Positions 34,676-44,091 are shown, numbered from the stretch's first letter. The stretch is DNA of 54,123 nucleotides from Aeromicrobium sp. (GCA_015351705.1 JADIIM010000056.1:1-54123); one strand, 5' to 3'. Program-made: numbers and translations. The notes: generated by a model not told the origin, from the letters alone.

Positions 34676-35435
34676 CCCCGCCCTCCGCGTCGCACGCACC
34701 GGGGTCATCCGCCTCGTCGCCGCTGGTCTCAAGTCCGTCGGGAGCCGGCAGCGCAGGTGACACGTCCCCGGCCTCCTCGAGCGCGGCGACCTCCACGAGC
34801 AGGTCGACCTTGCGGGCGATAAACCGCCGCCGCGCCCAGATGAGCGCGATGAACATCGCCACCAGGAGGAACAGACCGAACCAGGTGATGTTGCGGGCGA
34901 TCGCGAGCGCGCGGTCGAAGTTCTCGGCGAAGATGCGGCCCAGCATGATCATCAGCGTCGTGTAGATGACCGCGCCGACGAACGTGTACAGCTCGAAGAT
35001 CCACAGGCGCATACGGGAGGCGCCGGCGATCACCGGGACCCAGTTCTTGAAGCCGGCGGCGAAGCGCGAGACGAGCACCGTCTTGTTCCCGTGGAGCTCG
35101 AAGTACTCCTCGGCGGCGGTCAGCCGCTCTTCGTCCACGAACCGTCCGCCCCATCTGAGCAACGCGTCCCTGCCGCCGCGCCTGCCGAACCAGTACGAGA
35201 GGTTCGACCCGGTGAGCGTTCCGATGAGTGACGACACGCCGACGAGCCACGGGTTCAGCCCACCGGCCTCGGAGACGAAGCCGGCGGCCATGACGACCGT
35301 CTCGCCCGGGGTGAACGAGCCGATGACGAACAGGTTCTCCGAGATGGTGAAGCCGATGACGATGAGGTGGCCCCACGTGTCGAGAAGCGCCAGGAACCAG
35401 TCGAGCGGGGCGAACCCGGTCTGCGGGACGGTCAC
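34659..35435 (-). CDS. DedA family membrane protein
   Basis: The 258-residue protein carries the DedA/SNARE-associated fold: FTISENLFVIGSFTPGETVVMAAG (about 30-53), GTLTGSNLSYWFGRRGG, and the conserved FAAGFKNWVPVIAGASRM (about 131-149), with four to five membrane helices. DedA proteins include undecaprenyl-phosphate and phosphatidylethanolamine flippases. It overlaps the upstream gene by 4 bases (ATGA) and birA by 17. The C-terminal tail is acidic and low complexity. Confidence 0.93.
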   Translation of the reverse strand: MTVPQTGFAPLDWFLALLDTWGHLIVIGFTISENLFVIGSFTPGETVVMAAGFVSEAGGLNPWLVGVSSLIGTLTGSNLSYWFGRRGGRDALLRWGGRFVDEERLTAAEEYFELHGNKTVLVSRFAAGFKNWVPVIAGASRMRLWIFELYTFVGAVIYTTLMIMLGRIFAENFDRALAIARNITWFGLFLLVAMFIALIWARRRFIARKVDLLVEVAALEEAGDVSPALPAPDGLETSGDEADDPGACDAEGGDGAHH

Positions 35436-35923
35436 GTGAGATCACCGTCCTCGTCGTCACCGGGCACAGCCGGCCGGTCTGGCGACGACTCCGCGACACG
35501 TGGCGAGGCCCACTCGGCCCACTGGTCGAACCGGGGGAAGAGCAGCCACAGACCCACGAGCGTGACAAGCAGCAGCGCGTAGAAGTCCCAGACCTGTCGG
35601 GTCATGAACACCAGCGCCGCGCCGATGACCACCGGGGCGAGGGCGAAGGTCAGCATCTGCCACGAGAGGGACACGATCGCGGCCGGGGCCAGCGGTCGTG
35701 TGGCGGTGTCACGCGTCCGCACGTTGCGCCCGATCACCACGCCGGCGACCGCCACTGACAGGAACAGGTAGCGCACCCCGCCTGCCGGTGGGGGGCCGTC
35801 GCTCCACCAGGTCGCCGACACCATCGCCTGCACCAACGCGATGAGCACGAACGGCAGCACGAGGGCGGGCAGCGCGCCGCGGACCCATCGCAGGTACTCC
35901 TCGCGCAGTCGGGTGCCGGTCAC
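35432..35923 (-). CDS. Small four-helix membrane protein, unknown function
   Basis: A 163-residue protein with four hydrophobic helices (about 19-38, 50-64, 82-105, 112-130) and an acidic C-terminus. It starts 16 bases after nadC and its stop overlaps the dedA start, so it belongs to the pan-nad-birA operon. I do not recognise the family. Confidence 0.75.
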   Translation of the reverse strand: MTGTRLREEYLRWVRGALPALVLPFVLIALVQAMVSATWWSDGPPPAGGVRYLFLSVAVAGVVIGRNVRTRDTATRPLAPAAIVSLSWQMLTFALAPVVIGAALVFMTRQVWDFYALLLVTLVGLWLLFPRFDQWAEWASPRVAESSPDRPAVPGDDEDGDLT

Positions 35924-35939
35924 AGGTCAGGTCCCGTCG

Positions 35940-36842
35940 TCATCTCGTGTCCAGGCCGAAATCGAGCGGCCGAGCGAGCGTGAGCGCGCTCGTGGAGACC
36001 CGGTCGACACCGGCGGCCGCGAGAGCGGGCAGCCGCTCGAACGCCACGCGACCGGACGCCTCGGTCAGGCACGGCCTGCCGCTGGCCGCCTCCCGTACCG
36101 CACGGACCGCCTCGGCAAGCATCGCATCGTCCATGTTGTCGAGCAACACATAGTCGGCGCCCGCGCGCGCGGCGTCCACGGCCTGCGCGATCGAGTCGGC
36201 CTCACATTCGACGAGGAGACCCGGCGCGCCGGTGCGCGCCGCTCGCACCGCAGCGGTCACGTCGCCCGCGTAGGCGATGTGGTTGTCCTTGATGAGCACC
36301 ATGTCGTACAGGCCGGCGCGATGGTTGTGCGCACCACCGACGGCCACAGCGTACTTCGAGAGCGCCCGCAACCCGGGGAGCGTCTTGCGCGTGTCGGTGA
36401 CGGCGAGGTCCAGCCCGGCGGCGCGCTGCCAGCGCCGCGCCTCGGTGGCGATGCCCGAGAGAACCATCAGCAGGTCAAGCGCGGTCCGCTCGGCGGCCAG
36501 GACGACGCGCAGCGGGCCGTCCACGTCCATGACCGGGCCGCCCTCCGAGACGTCAGCGCCCTCGGCCACGAGGGGAAAACACTCCACCGGTCCCGAGCCT
36601 GCCGCGCGGGCGAGCATCCCGAACGTCCGCGCCACGACCGGCAGCCCGCACACCACGCCCGCGTCGCGCGCGACGACGTGGCCGGAGAACACCGCGTCGG
36701 CGGGCACGGTCGCCGACGACGGGACGTTGCGATCGAGCAGGCCGGCGCCGGACCGGCCGCGCAGCACCGCATCGGGCGCCACGCCGAGGTCCTCGGCAAG
36801 CGCGGCGGCGATGACGTCGTCGGCCACAGGGATCGTGATCAT
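35940..36842 (-). CDS. nadC: Nicotinate-nucleotide pyrophosphorylase (carboxylating), quinolinate phosphoribosyltransferase
   Basis: A 300-residue enzyme converting quinolinate and PRPP to nicotinate mononucleotide and CO2. Family motifs: LAEDLG near the start, ERTALDLLMVLSGIAT, DTRKTLPGLRALSKYAV, GGAHNHRAGLYDMVLIKDNH, and LLVECEADS, then DYVLLDNMD. The start ATG overlaps the nadB stop by 4 bases (ATGA). With nadA and nadB it completes de novo synthesis from aspartate to NaMN. Confidence 0.96.
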   Translation of the reverse strand: MITIPVADDVIAAALAEDLGVAPDAVLRGRSGAGLLDRNVPSSATVPADAVFSGHVVARDAGVVCGLPVVARTFGMLARAAGSGPVECFPLVAEGADVSEGGPVMDVDGPLRVVLAAERTALDLLMVLSGIATEARRWQRAAGLDLAVTDTRKTLPGLRALSKYAVAVGGAHNHRAGLYDMVLIKDNHIAYAGDVTAAVRAARTGAPGLLVECEADSIAQAVDAARAGADYVLLDNMDDAMLAEAVRAVREAASGRPCLTEASGRVAFERLPALAAAGVDRVSTSALTLARPLDFGLDTR

Positions 36843-38530
36843 CGGCGCTCCTCGTCGGCGTGCGGGATGGTCTCCTCGGCGGTCACCGGCGCGAACCGCG
36901 GCTCCGCGCCGCGCTCGCACACGATGTGTCCCCGCCACCGTACGTCGTCGCGTTCGGGGAAGTCGAGCCTGAAGTGCGTGCCGCGGCTCTCCTCGCGAGC
37001 CGCCGCAGCCACCACACACAACCACGCGTTCACGAGCAGGTTGCGGGTCTCGATGGCGTGCGGCCCGGACCCGCCCAGGCCCGACGCCAGCTCGGCTATG
37101 CCCTCGGCCGCGCCGAGAAGGCCCACCGCCGAGCACGTCACCGCCGCATGGCGGCTCATAGTCACCTGTAGCGCCGCACGCGTCGCGTGGGGATCGGCGG
37201 AGCCGGCGGCCGGACCGGTGCCTGCCGCATGCCCGGTGCGCACGCGCACGCGTTCGCTCTCCAGCGCACGCACGATACGGCGCGAGAACACGAGGCCCTC
37301 CAGGAGCGAGTTGCTTGCGAGCCGGTTGGCGCCGTGAAGGCCCGAGGCCGCGCACTCCCCGGCGGCGTACAGGCCCGGGAGCGACGTACGGCCGTCGAGG
37401 TCGGTGCGCACCCCGCCGATCAGGTAGTGCGCCGCCGGTGCGACAGGCACGAGGTCACGCGAGAGGTCGTATCCGGCCTCGCGACAGCCTTCGGTGATCG
37501 TGGGGAACCGGGACGCGAGGAACGCCGCGCCGAGGTGCCGTGCGTCCAGCCAGACGTTCGGCCGTGCGCAGCGGTGCATGACCTTCTCGATCTCGCGGCT
37601 CACCACGTCGCGGGGCGCAAGCTCCGCGAGCGGATGGAGCGCCGGCATGAAGCGATCGAGGTCGCAGTCGAGCAGGTAGGCGCCCTCACCGCGCAACGCC
37701 TCGGTGATGAGGAACTTGGGGCTCGCCTCGCTGTCGAGTGCGGTGGGGTGGAACTGCACGAACTCCATGTCTGCGATCTCGGCGCCGGCTCGCCACGCGG
37801 CGGCCACGCCGTCACCGGTGGCCACGAGCGGGTTGGTGGTCACGCGGTACATCTGGCCCGACCCGCCGGTGGCGAGCACCACGGCATCGGCGTGCAACGC
37901 CATCATCGCGTGGCTCCCTCGGTCCATCACGAGCGCGCCCGTGCAGCGTCCGTCGTCGGTCAGCAGGTCCACCACGAACGCGCCCTCCACGAGACGGATC
38001 CCGCGCGTGCGCCGAACCACCGCCGAGAGCGTGTTCTGCACCTCGGCACCGGTGGCGTCCCCCGAATGCAGGACGCGCGGCAGGCTGTGGCCGCCCTCAC
38101 GGGCAAGCGCGATCGCTCCGCCCGCCGCACGGTCGAACCGCACACCGAGCGCCTCGAGCTCGGCAAGCGCGTCGGCCGCCTCGCTCACCACCGCGCGGAC
38201 GACGTCGGGGTCGCACAGGCCCTGTCCCACCACGAGCGTGTCGGCCAGGTGCAGGTCCACCGAGTCCGCCTCGCCCACCGCGCCGGCGATTCCGCCCTGC
38301 GCGTACCAGGTGTTGGCGTCGGTGACCTCGGACTTCGTCACGAGAGTGACACTGCCGAGCCGCGCGGCGTGCAACGCCGCCGTGAGCCCGGCGATGCCGG
38401 AGCCTACCACGAGCACGTCGGAGCGCTCCTCGGGAAGCGTGGCCGTGTCGAAGTCCACGGCCCAGCGCGTATCGAGCGCGGGCGGAGGGGCGAGCGCGAT
38501 CGGTCCGGACACGGCGCCCTCCTCGGCCAT
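36839..38530 (-). CDS. nadB: L-aspartate oxidase
   Basis: The 563-residue flavoprotein has the FAD dinucleotide motif VVGSGIAGLTAALHAA (about 41-56), ANTWYAQGGIAGAV (about 71-84), EFVQFHPTAL, and the aspartate oxidase signature LYAAGECAASGLHGANRLASNSLLE (split across about 355-380). It oxidises aspartate to iminoaspartate, which nadA condenses with dihydroxyacetone phosphate. In an anaerobe the acceptor would be fumarate or a quinone and not O2, which is inference. It sits 13 bases after nadA. Confidence 0.96.
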   Translation of the reverse strand: MAEEGAVSGPIALAPPPALDTRWAVDFDTATLPEERSDVLVVGSGIAGLTAALHAARLGSVTLVTKSEVTDANTWYAQGGIAGAVGEADSVDLHLADTLVVGQGLCDPDVVRAVVSEAADALAELEALGVRFDRAAGGAIALAREGGHSLPRVLHSGDATGAEVQNTLSAVVRRTRGIRLVEGAFVVDLLTDDGRCTGALVMDRGSHAMMALHADAVVLATGGSGQMYRVTTNPLVATGDGVAAAWRAGAEIADMEFVQFHPTALDSEASPKFLITEALRGEGAYLLDCDLDRFMPALHPLAELAPRDVVSREIEKVMHRCARPNVWLDARHLGAAFLASRFPTITEGCREAGYDLSRDLVPVAPAAHYLIGGVRTDLDGRTSLPGLYAAGECAASGLHGANRLASNSLLEGLVFSRRIVRALESERVRVRTGHAAGTGPAAGSADPHATRAALQVTMSRHAAVTCSAVGLLGAAEGIAELASGLGGSGPHAIETRNLLVNAWLCVVAAAAREESRGTHFRLDFPERDDVRWRGHIVCERGAEPRFAPVTAEETIPHADEERR

Positions 38531-38543
38531 CGTCGCCTCTCCC

Positions 38544-39461
38544 CTAGCCGATCGCCGTCATGCGCTCGAGCGACCCGCGCGCAGCCGCCGCGATGTCGTC
38601 GGGCACGGTAACGGCACGCGCGTCGTCGAGCAGCGCGTCGCGTACGTCGGTCAGACGCGTCCGCTTCATGTTGGGGCAGACCATCGAGGGCGTGAGCGGG
38701 TAGAACCGCTTGCCCGGGGCAGCCTTCTGAAGCGCGTGCAGCAGCCCCTCCTCGGTCACGACGATGAACTCCTGTGCGTCGCTCGCCGCGGCGAACCGCA
38801 GCATCTGGCTCGTGGAGAGCACCGCATCGGCGGCCGCGGTCACCGCAGGCAGGCACTCGGGATGCGCGATGACCAGGGCGTCCGGGTGCGCGTCACGCGC
38901 CTCGGCCACGCGCTCGAAGTCCACGACGTCGTGCACCGGACAGTAGCCGTCCCACAGCACCATCTCCACGTCGGGCAGCTGCGAGCCGATCCAACGGCCG
39001 AGGTTGCGGTCGGGGCCGAAGAGCACGCGAGGCACGCCCAACGAGCGCACGACCTCGACGGCGTTCGCCGAGGTGCAGCACACGTCGGTGAGCGCCTTGA
39101 CCTCCGCCGAGGAGTTCACATACATGACCACCGGCACACCCGGGTGCCCGGCCTTCCAGGCTGCGAGCTGCGGCGCGGTGATCATGTCGGCCATGGGACA
39201 GCCGGCGTCGAGACGTGGGAGGAGCACGGTCTTCTCCGGCGCGAGGATGACGGCGGTCTCGGCCATGAAGCGCACGCCCGCGAGCACGATCACGCTCGCG
39301 TCGGATGCTGCGGCGCGGCGCGCAAGCTCGAGCGAGTCGCCCACCACATCGGCGATGTCCTGCACCTCGGGACGCTGGTAGTTGTGTGCGAACACCACGG
39401 CGTCACGCTCGCGAACGAGGGCGCGGATCTCTTCTGCGAGCGCGCCGATGTCCTCGGTCAC
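38544..39461 (-). CDS. nadA: Quinolinate synthase (4Fe-4S)
   Basis: A 305-residue enzyme of NAD synthesis. Expected motifs: VVFAHNYQRPEVQDIADVVGD near residue 19, FMAETAVIL, and three cluster Cys in CTSANAVEV, YCPVHD and MVCPNMK. The GTG start directly abuts the panC stop (TAGGTG), with GGAGG 8 bases upstream. The length is normal for the short NadA type. Confidence 0.96.
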   Translation of the reverse strand: MTEDIGALAEEIRALVRERDAVVFAHNYQRPEVQDIADVVGDSLELARRAAASDASVIVLAGVRFMAETAVILAPEKTVLLPRLDAGCPMADMITAPQLAAWKAGHPGVPVVMYVNSSAEVKALTDVCCTSANAVEVVRSLGVPRVLFGPDRNLGRWIGSQLPDVEMVLWDGYCPVHDVVDFERVAEARDAHPDALVIAHPECLPAVTAAADAVLSTSQMLRFAAASDAQEFIVVTEEGLLHALQKAAPGKRFYPLTPSMVCPNMKRTRLTDVRDALLDDARAVTVPDDIAAAARGSLERMTAIG

Positions 39462-40313
39462 CTATCCCACCTCCAGGGCGATGTTGTCGATCAGTCGCGT
39501 GCGGCCCACTCGGGCGGCGATGAGCGCGCGCGCCGGCTTGGCGCCGAACAGGTCCAGCGGGCGGAACGTCTCCGGGTCGATGACCGCCGCGTAGTCGAGC
39601 TCCACGAGCGGCTCCGTGCCCACCGTGCTCGCCATCTCAGACGCGATGATCTCTGCGTCCGCCTCGCGCGCGCTCGCGATGTCTCGCGCCTCGCAGAGCG
39701 CGCGATACAGCACGGTAGCGGCACGGCGTTCCTCGGCCGAGAGGTAGACGTTGCGGCTCGACATCGCCAGACCGTCGGGCTCGCGGACGATCGGGCACCC
39801 CACGATACGCACGGGCAGATCGAGGTCGCGGACCATCAGCCGCACGATGGCGAGCTGCTGGTAGTCCTTCTCGCCGAAGTACGCGAGATCAGGCTGGGCG
39901 ATGGCGAAGAGCTTGGTCACCACCGTGCACACGCCACGGAAGTGCGTGGGTCGCGCGGCGCCCTCGAAGACCTGGCCGAGCGGGCCGGGATCGACCGTCA
40001 CCTGCGCGTCGGGTGCGTACATGGCCCCGGCGGTGGGCGTGAACACGAGGTCCACGCCCTCGGCGCGCAGAAGCTCCATGTCGCCGTCCATGTCGCGCGG
40101 GTAGGCCTCGAAGTCCTCGCCCGGACCGAACTGGGTGGGATTGACGAACACCGAGACGGCGACATAGTCGGCGCGCTCGCACGCGGCGCGCACGAGCGAG
40201 AGGTGCCCGTCGTGCAGGGCCCCCATCGTGGGCACGAGCGCGATCGTCTTGCCCTCGCGCCGCGCTTCGCCGGTGGCCGAGCGGACCTCGGCTGCCGAGA
40301 CGAGCCGCTCCAC
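39462..40313 (-). CDS. panC: Pantothenate synthetase
   Basis: A 283-residue ATP-dependent ligase joining pantoate and beta-alanine. Motifs: LVPTMGALHDGHLSLV (HxGH nucleotide site, about 26-41), FVNPTQFGPGEDFEAYPR, FEGAARPTHFRGVCTVV, YFGEKDYQQL and VREPDGLAMSSRN (KMSKS-like). It starts 2 bases after the panB stop, so the two are co-transcribed. Confidence 0.96.
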   Translation of the reverse strand: MERLVSAAEVRSATGEARREGKTIALVPTMGALHDGHLSLVRAACERADYVAVSVFVNPTQFGPGEDFEAYPRDMDGDMELLRAEGVDLVFTPTAGAMYAPDAQVTVDPGPLGQVFEGAARPTHFRGVCTVVTKLFAIAQPDLAYFGEKDYQQLAIVRLMVRDLDLPVRIVGCPIVREPDGLAMSSRNVYLSAEERRAATVLYRALCEARDIASAREADAEIIASEMASTVGTEPLVELDYAAVIDPETFRPLDLFGAKPARALIAARVGRTRLIDNIALEVG

Positions 40314-40315
40314 CG

Positions 40316-41200
40316 CTACTCCCCGTCCCCGGTGAACGGGAGCGCCTGCTCGAGTTCGGCGAGCACGTCCTCGTCGAGGTGCGACGACTGCTCCTCGCCC
40401 GGGAACCCACCGGCGCGGACCTCCTCGGCGTACGCGGAGATCGCGGCCGTGATCGCGCTGCCCATGTCCGCGAAACGCTTGGCGTGACGCGGCACGAACG
40501 ACCCGATCCCGAGGATGTCGTGGAAGACCTGCACCTGCCCGTCGCAGCCCGCCCCCGCGCCGATGCCGATCGTGGGGATGTCGAGTTCCTCGGAGACGAG
40601 CTCGGCGAGCTCGGCGGGAACGAGCTCGAGCACCACGGAGAACGCGCCGGCCGCCTCGAGCGCCCGGCAGTCACGGACGAGTGCGAGCGCACCTGCGGTG
40701 TCGCGGCCCTGCACCCGATAGCCGCCGAAGACGTTGACCGACTGAGGGGTGAGCCCCGTGTGCGCCATGACCGGGATGCCCGCAGTCACGAGCCGCGCAA
40801 CAAGCCCGGCCACCGCCTCGCCACCCTCGAGCTTCACCGCGTGAGCGCCGCCCTCGGCCAGCAGACGGACGGCGTTGCGGACCGCCTCGTCCTCACCCGC
40901 CTGATAGCTCCCGAACGGCATGTCGGCCACCACGAGCGCACGGGACACACCGCGTGAGACGGCAGCGGTGGCGCGGACCATGTCGTCCATCGTCACCGGC
41001 AGCGTGCTCTCGTACCCGAGGACGGTCATGCCGAGGGAGTCCCCGACGAGGATGACGTCGACACCAGCGGCGTCGGCCAGCCGGGCACCCGGCGTATCGT
41101 AGGCCGTGAGCGCCACGATCGGCGCACCCTCGGCTTTCATCGTGAGCAGATCGGTCGTCGTCACGCGCGCACGCGGCCCCCCGGACGGTGTTGCACTCAT
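40316..41200 (-). CDS. panB: 3-methyl-2-oxobutanoate hydroxymethyltransferase
   Basis: The 294-residue enzyme makes ketopantoate from alpha-ketoisovalerate and methylene-tetrahydrofolate. Motifs: ALTAYDTPGARLADAAGVDVILVGDSLGM (within about 30-58), VVADMPFGSYQ, VKLEGG, GIPVMAHTGLTPQSVN and TIGIGAGAGCDGQ. I chose the ATG at 41198-41200 with AAGGAG upstream; a longer frame adds 17 unconserved residues. It is first gene of the pan-nad-birA operon. Confidence 0.96.
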   Translation of the reverse strand: MSATPSGGPRARVTTTDLLTMKAEGAPIVALTAYDTPGARLADAAGVDVILVGDSLGMTVLGYESTLPVTMDDMVRATAAVSRGVSRALVVADMPFGSYQAGEDEAVRNAVRLLAEGGAHAVKLEGGEAVAGLVARLVTAGIPVMAHTGLTPQSVNVFGGYRVQGRDTAGALALVRDCRALEAAGAFSVVLELVPAELAELVSEELDIPTIGIGAGAGCDGQVQVFHDILGIGSFVPRHAKRFADMGSAITAAISAYAEEVRAGGFPGEEQSSHLDEDVLAELEQALPFTGDGE

Positions 41201-41266
41201 CACGCGCTCCTTCCCGACGGTCCCGGCCACAGGCGCGGTCCAGGCCGCCATCTCGGACGGGTGACG

Positions 41267-41272
41267 AGTATA
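41267..41272 (-). promoter_or_regulatory. Possible -10 box (TATACT) of the pan-nad-birA operon
   Basis: Minus-strand GCTATACT lies about 66 bases upstream of panB. It is the third copy of this hexamer ahead of a minus-strand transcription unit in the window. The -35 region is not recognisable. Confidence 0.4.
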
Positions 41273-41348
41273 GCATCGGCACGCCCGGTGACCCGGCTGA
41301 CGGGCGGATGGTTATGCGCGGCCGCGCAGGGCATATTCACTTCTGGAG

Positions 41349-41367
41349 CCGCGGTACCCGGCCGCGG
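41349..41367. other. Inverted repeat CCGCGG-N7-CCGCGG upstream of AOR
   Basis: Two CCGCGG half-sites flank a 7-base spacer about 35 bases before the AOR start. It could be an mRNA hairpin or an operator. The remaining 200-base divergent region between panB and AOR shows no recognised riboswitch; a weak TTATGC/TATTCA pair may be the plus-strand promoter. Confidence 0.35.
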
Positions 41368-41401
41368 TGTTGCGTACCCTTCCGGAGGGAGGAAGAAGCG
41401 T

Positions 41402-43201
41402 ATGGGCGACATCCTGCGCGTCAACATGAGCGACCTGTCCATCACCCGAGAACCGCTTCCTGAGAAGTGGGCACGGTACGGTGGACGCGCACTGACCGAC
41501 GCGATCGTCTTCGCGGAGGTACCACCCGACGCCGATCCGCTCGGCCCCGAGAACAAGCTCGTCATCGCTCCGGGCTCGCTCGGGGGCACCACCGGCCCGA
41601 ACACCGGCCGGCTTTCGATCGGCGCGAAGAGCCCGCTGACCGGCGGCATCAAAGAGTCGAACTCCGGCGGCACGGCGGCTCACGCGCTCGCCCGCATGGG
41701 CGTCTCGGCGATCATCATCGAGGGCGAGCCGGAGGACAAGCTCGGCCGGTACGTGCTGCGCCTGTTCGCAGACGGCAAGGTCGACATCGTGCACCGGCAC
41801 GACCTGGCGGGCCTCGGCACGTACGAGACCGTCGCGGTGGCCAAGGGCATCGAGGCCGCCGAGCACCGGATGAGCGAGAAGTCGTCGTTCATCCTGGTAG
41901 GGCCGTCCGGCGAGATGGGCATGAAGGCCGCCGGCATCGCGGTCACCGACCCCGCCGGCTATCCCAACCGCTTCGCAGGCCGGGGCGGCCTCGGTGCGGT
42001 CATGGGCAGCAAGGGCCTCAAGCTGATCGCCATCTTCTACGAGGGCCTCGGCGCCACCGAGCATGCCGACAAGGACGCCTTCAACGCCGCGTCCAAGAAG
42101 TTCGGCGCCGCGCTGCGCGAGCACGCGGTCACCGGTCAGGGCCTGCCCACGTACGGCACGAACGTGCTCGCCAACATCATCAACGAAGCGGGCGGCTATC
42201 CCACGAACAACTTCGCGCTCGGACAGTTCGAGGGCGTCGACGGCATCTCCGGCGAGACGATGCGTGAGATCACCGTCGAGCGCGGCGGCAACGTGAAGCA
42301 CGGGTGCCACGCGGGCTGCGTCATCCAGTGCTCGCGGTACTACGTGGACAAAGACGGTCACTACAAGACCAAGGGCCCGGAGTACGAGACCGCCTGGTCG
42401 CTCGGCGCGGACTGCGGCATCTCGGACATGGACGCGGTCGCCGAGCTCGACCGTGAGTGCGGCGACCTGGGCCTCGACACCATCGAGATGGGTGTCACCC
42501 TCGGCGTGTACATGGACTCCGGCAAGATCGCGTTCGGCGATGCCGATGCGGCGATGGCGGCGCTCAAGGAGATCCGCAAGGGCAGCGAGCTCGGCAAGAT
42601 CCTCGGTGATGGCGCCGAGGCGACCGGCCTGGCGTTCGGCGTCAAGCGTATCCCGGTGGTCAAGCACCAGGGCCTGCCGGCGTACGACCCGCGCCCGATC
42701 CAGGGCATCGGCGTCACCTACGCCACATCCACGATGGGCGCCGACCACACGGCCGGCTACACCATCACGGCCAACGTGCTCGGCGTGGGCGGCAACGTCG
42801 ATCCGCTCAAGCCCGAAGGCCAGGCGGAGCTCTCACAGGGCCTGCAGATCGCCACGGCCATGCTCGACTCGCTGGGGCTCTGCATCTTCGTCGCGTTCGC
42901 CGTGCTCGACATCCCGGCGGCCTTCGAGGCCATCGGCGAGATGATGAGCGCGCACACCGGCGAGACCTGGGGCGCCGACGAACTGATGGGCCTCGGCAAG
43001 GAAGTCCTCACGATGGAGCGGCTGTACAACGACGCGGCCGGCTTCACCGCCGCGGACGACCGCCTGCCGGCGTTCTTCTACGAGGACAAGTTGCCGCCGC
43101 ACGACGTGGTGTTCACCGTGACCGACGCGGAGCTGGACTCGGTGTACTCGTTCGTGCCCGAGACCGCGGCCGCCATGGGCATCACGAAGCCCGGCTCGTA
43201 G
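41402..43201 (+). CDS. Aldehyde:ferredoxin oxidoreductase family tungsto/molybdopterin enzyme
   Basis: The 599-residue protein has the AOR layout: MGDILRVNMSDLSI start, KWARYGGRALT, VIAPGSLGGTTGPNTGRLSIGAKSPLTGG (within about 55-85), GPSGEMGMKAAGIAV, NRFAGRGGLGAVMGSKGLK, cluster Cys in GCHAGCVIQC, and a later LGLCIFV. These bind a 4Fe-4S cluster and a bis-tungstopterin. The ATG at 41402 has GGGAGG about 9 bases upstream; the longer frame is unconserved. It is followed by MoaD and ThiF genes in one operon. It would oxidise an aldehyde or reduce a carboxylate with ferredoxin; the substrate cannot be read from sequence. Confidence 0.93.
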   Translation: MGDILRVNMSDLSITREPLPEKWARYGGRALTDAIVFAEVPPDADPLGPENKLVIAPGSLGGTTGPNTGRLSIGAKSPLTGGIKESNSGGTAAHALARMGVSAIIIEGEPEDKLGRYVLRLFADGKVDIVHRHDLAGLGTYETVAVAKGIEAAEHRMSEKSSFILVGPSGEMGMKAAGIAVTDPAGYPNRFAGRGGLGAVMGSKGLKLIAIFYEGLGATEHADKDAFNAASKKFGAALREHAVTGQGLPTYGTNVLANIINEAGGYPTNNFALGQFEGVDGISGETMREITVERGGNVKHGCHAGCVIQCSRYYVDKDGHYKTKGPEYETAWSLGADCGISDMDAVAELDRECGDLGLDTIEMGVTLGVYMDSGKIAFGDADAAMAALKEIRKGSELGKILGDGAEATGLAFGVKRIPVVKHQGLPAYDPRPIQGIGVTYATSTMGADHTAGYTITANVLGVGGNVDPLKPEGQAELSQGLQIATAMLDSLGLCIFVAFAVLDIPAAFEAIGEMMSAHTGETWGADELMGLGKEVLTMERLYNDAAGFTAADDRLPAFFYEDKLPPHDVVFTVTDAELDSVYSFVPETAAAMGITKPGS

Positions 43202-43211
43202 GAGGAGACGC

Positions 43212-43463
43212 ATGCGCGTACAGCTCGCACTCTTCGCCAGCCTCTCGCAGTACCTGCCCGAGGCCGCAGCGGAGGACCGCGTGAGCGCGCACGCGCAGAT
43301 GGTGGACCTGCCCGACGGCACGACCGTCGGGCAAGTCATCACCACACTCGGCCTGCCTGACGAGCCGCGGATCGTGTTCGTCAACGGACGCCACGCGCCC
43401 GACGAGCACACACTCGCCGAGGGTGACCGCCTCGCCATCTTCCCGCCGGTCGCCGGAGGCTGA
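43212..43463 (+). CDS. MoaD/ThiS-family sulfur carrier protein
   Basis: An 83-residue beta-grasp protein ending in the Gly-Gly tail (PPVAGG) needed for thiocarboxylation. Its RIVFVNGRHAPDEHTLAEGDRLAIF segment is typical of MoaD. It lies 10 bases after AOR and 1 base before the ThiF-like gene. It probably donates sulfur for the pterin dithiolene of the AOR cofactor. GGAGG occurs 5 bases before the start. Confidence 0.9.
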   Translation: MRVQLALFASLSQYLPEAAAEDRVSAHAQMVDLPDGTTVGQVITTLGLPDEPRIVFVNGRHAPDEHTLAEGDRLAIFPPVAGG

Positions 43464-43464
43464 G

Positions 43465-44091
43465 ATGCCGTACCCCGCACGTCCGGCACCCGCGATCGAG
43501 GAGTACGCGGACCTGCGCGCCCGCCTCGCGCCCGCCCGTGTCGGCATCGTGGGGCTTGGCGGACTCGGCAGCAACATCGCCTGGATGCTCGTGCGCGCGG
43601 GCGTGGGCACGCTGGTCCTCGCCGACCACGACCGCGTGGACGCGAGCAACCTCGAGCGCCAGTTCTACTTCGCCGACCAGGTGGGGCTGCCCAAGACCGA
43701 GGCGCTCTCGGCGAACCTGCGACGCATCACGACCGCGACCCGCCTCGAGTGCTTCCAGACGCACGTGGACGAGTCGAACCTGCGGGAGCTGTACGCGGGC
43801 ATCGACGTCTTCGTCGAGGCGGTGGACACCGCACACGACAAAGCGATGCTGGTGGCGGCGGCCTCGGAGCAGCTTCCCGGCGTCCCGATCGTGGCCGCCT
43901 CGGGCGTCGCGGGCTACGGCTCACCGAACGACGTCATCACCCGGCACCTCATGGGCGAGGTGTGGATGGTGGGCGACCTCGTCTCCGAGGTTTCCGCCGA
44001 GCACCCGCTGTTCGCCAGCAGGGTCGCGATCGCCGCGGGCCACCAGGCACACATGACCGTGCGCATCCTGCTCGGCTATCCCGAGGCGTGA
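43465..44091 (+). CDS. ThiF/MoeB-family adenylyltransferase (short form)
   Basis: The 208-residue protein has the nucleotide motif VGIVGLGGLGSNIAWMLVRAGVG and the E1-like DHDRVDASNLERQFYF. It lacks the CXXC zinc pairs, and I see only one Cys (LECFQ), so it belongs to the short ThiF-like group found beside AOR and ThiS genes in anaerobes. It should activate the adjacent MoaD-like protein by adenylation of its Gly-Gly tail. The start ATG at 43465 has GGAGG 6 bases upstream. Confidence 0.88.
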   Translation: MPYPARPAPAIEEYADLRARLAPARVGIVGLGGLGSNIAWMLVRAGVGTLVLADHDRVDASNLERQFYFADQVGLPKTEALSANLRRITTATRLECFQTHVDESNLRELYAGIDVFVEAVDTAHDKAMLVAAASEQLPGVPIVAASGVAGYGSPNDVITRHLMGEVWMVGDLVSEVSAEHPLFASRVAIAAGHQAHMTVRILLGYPEA

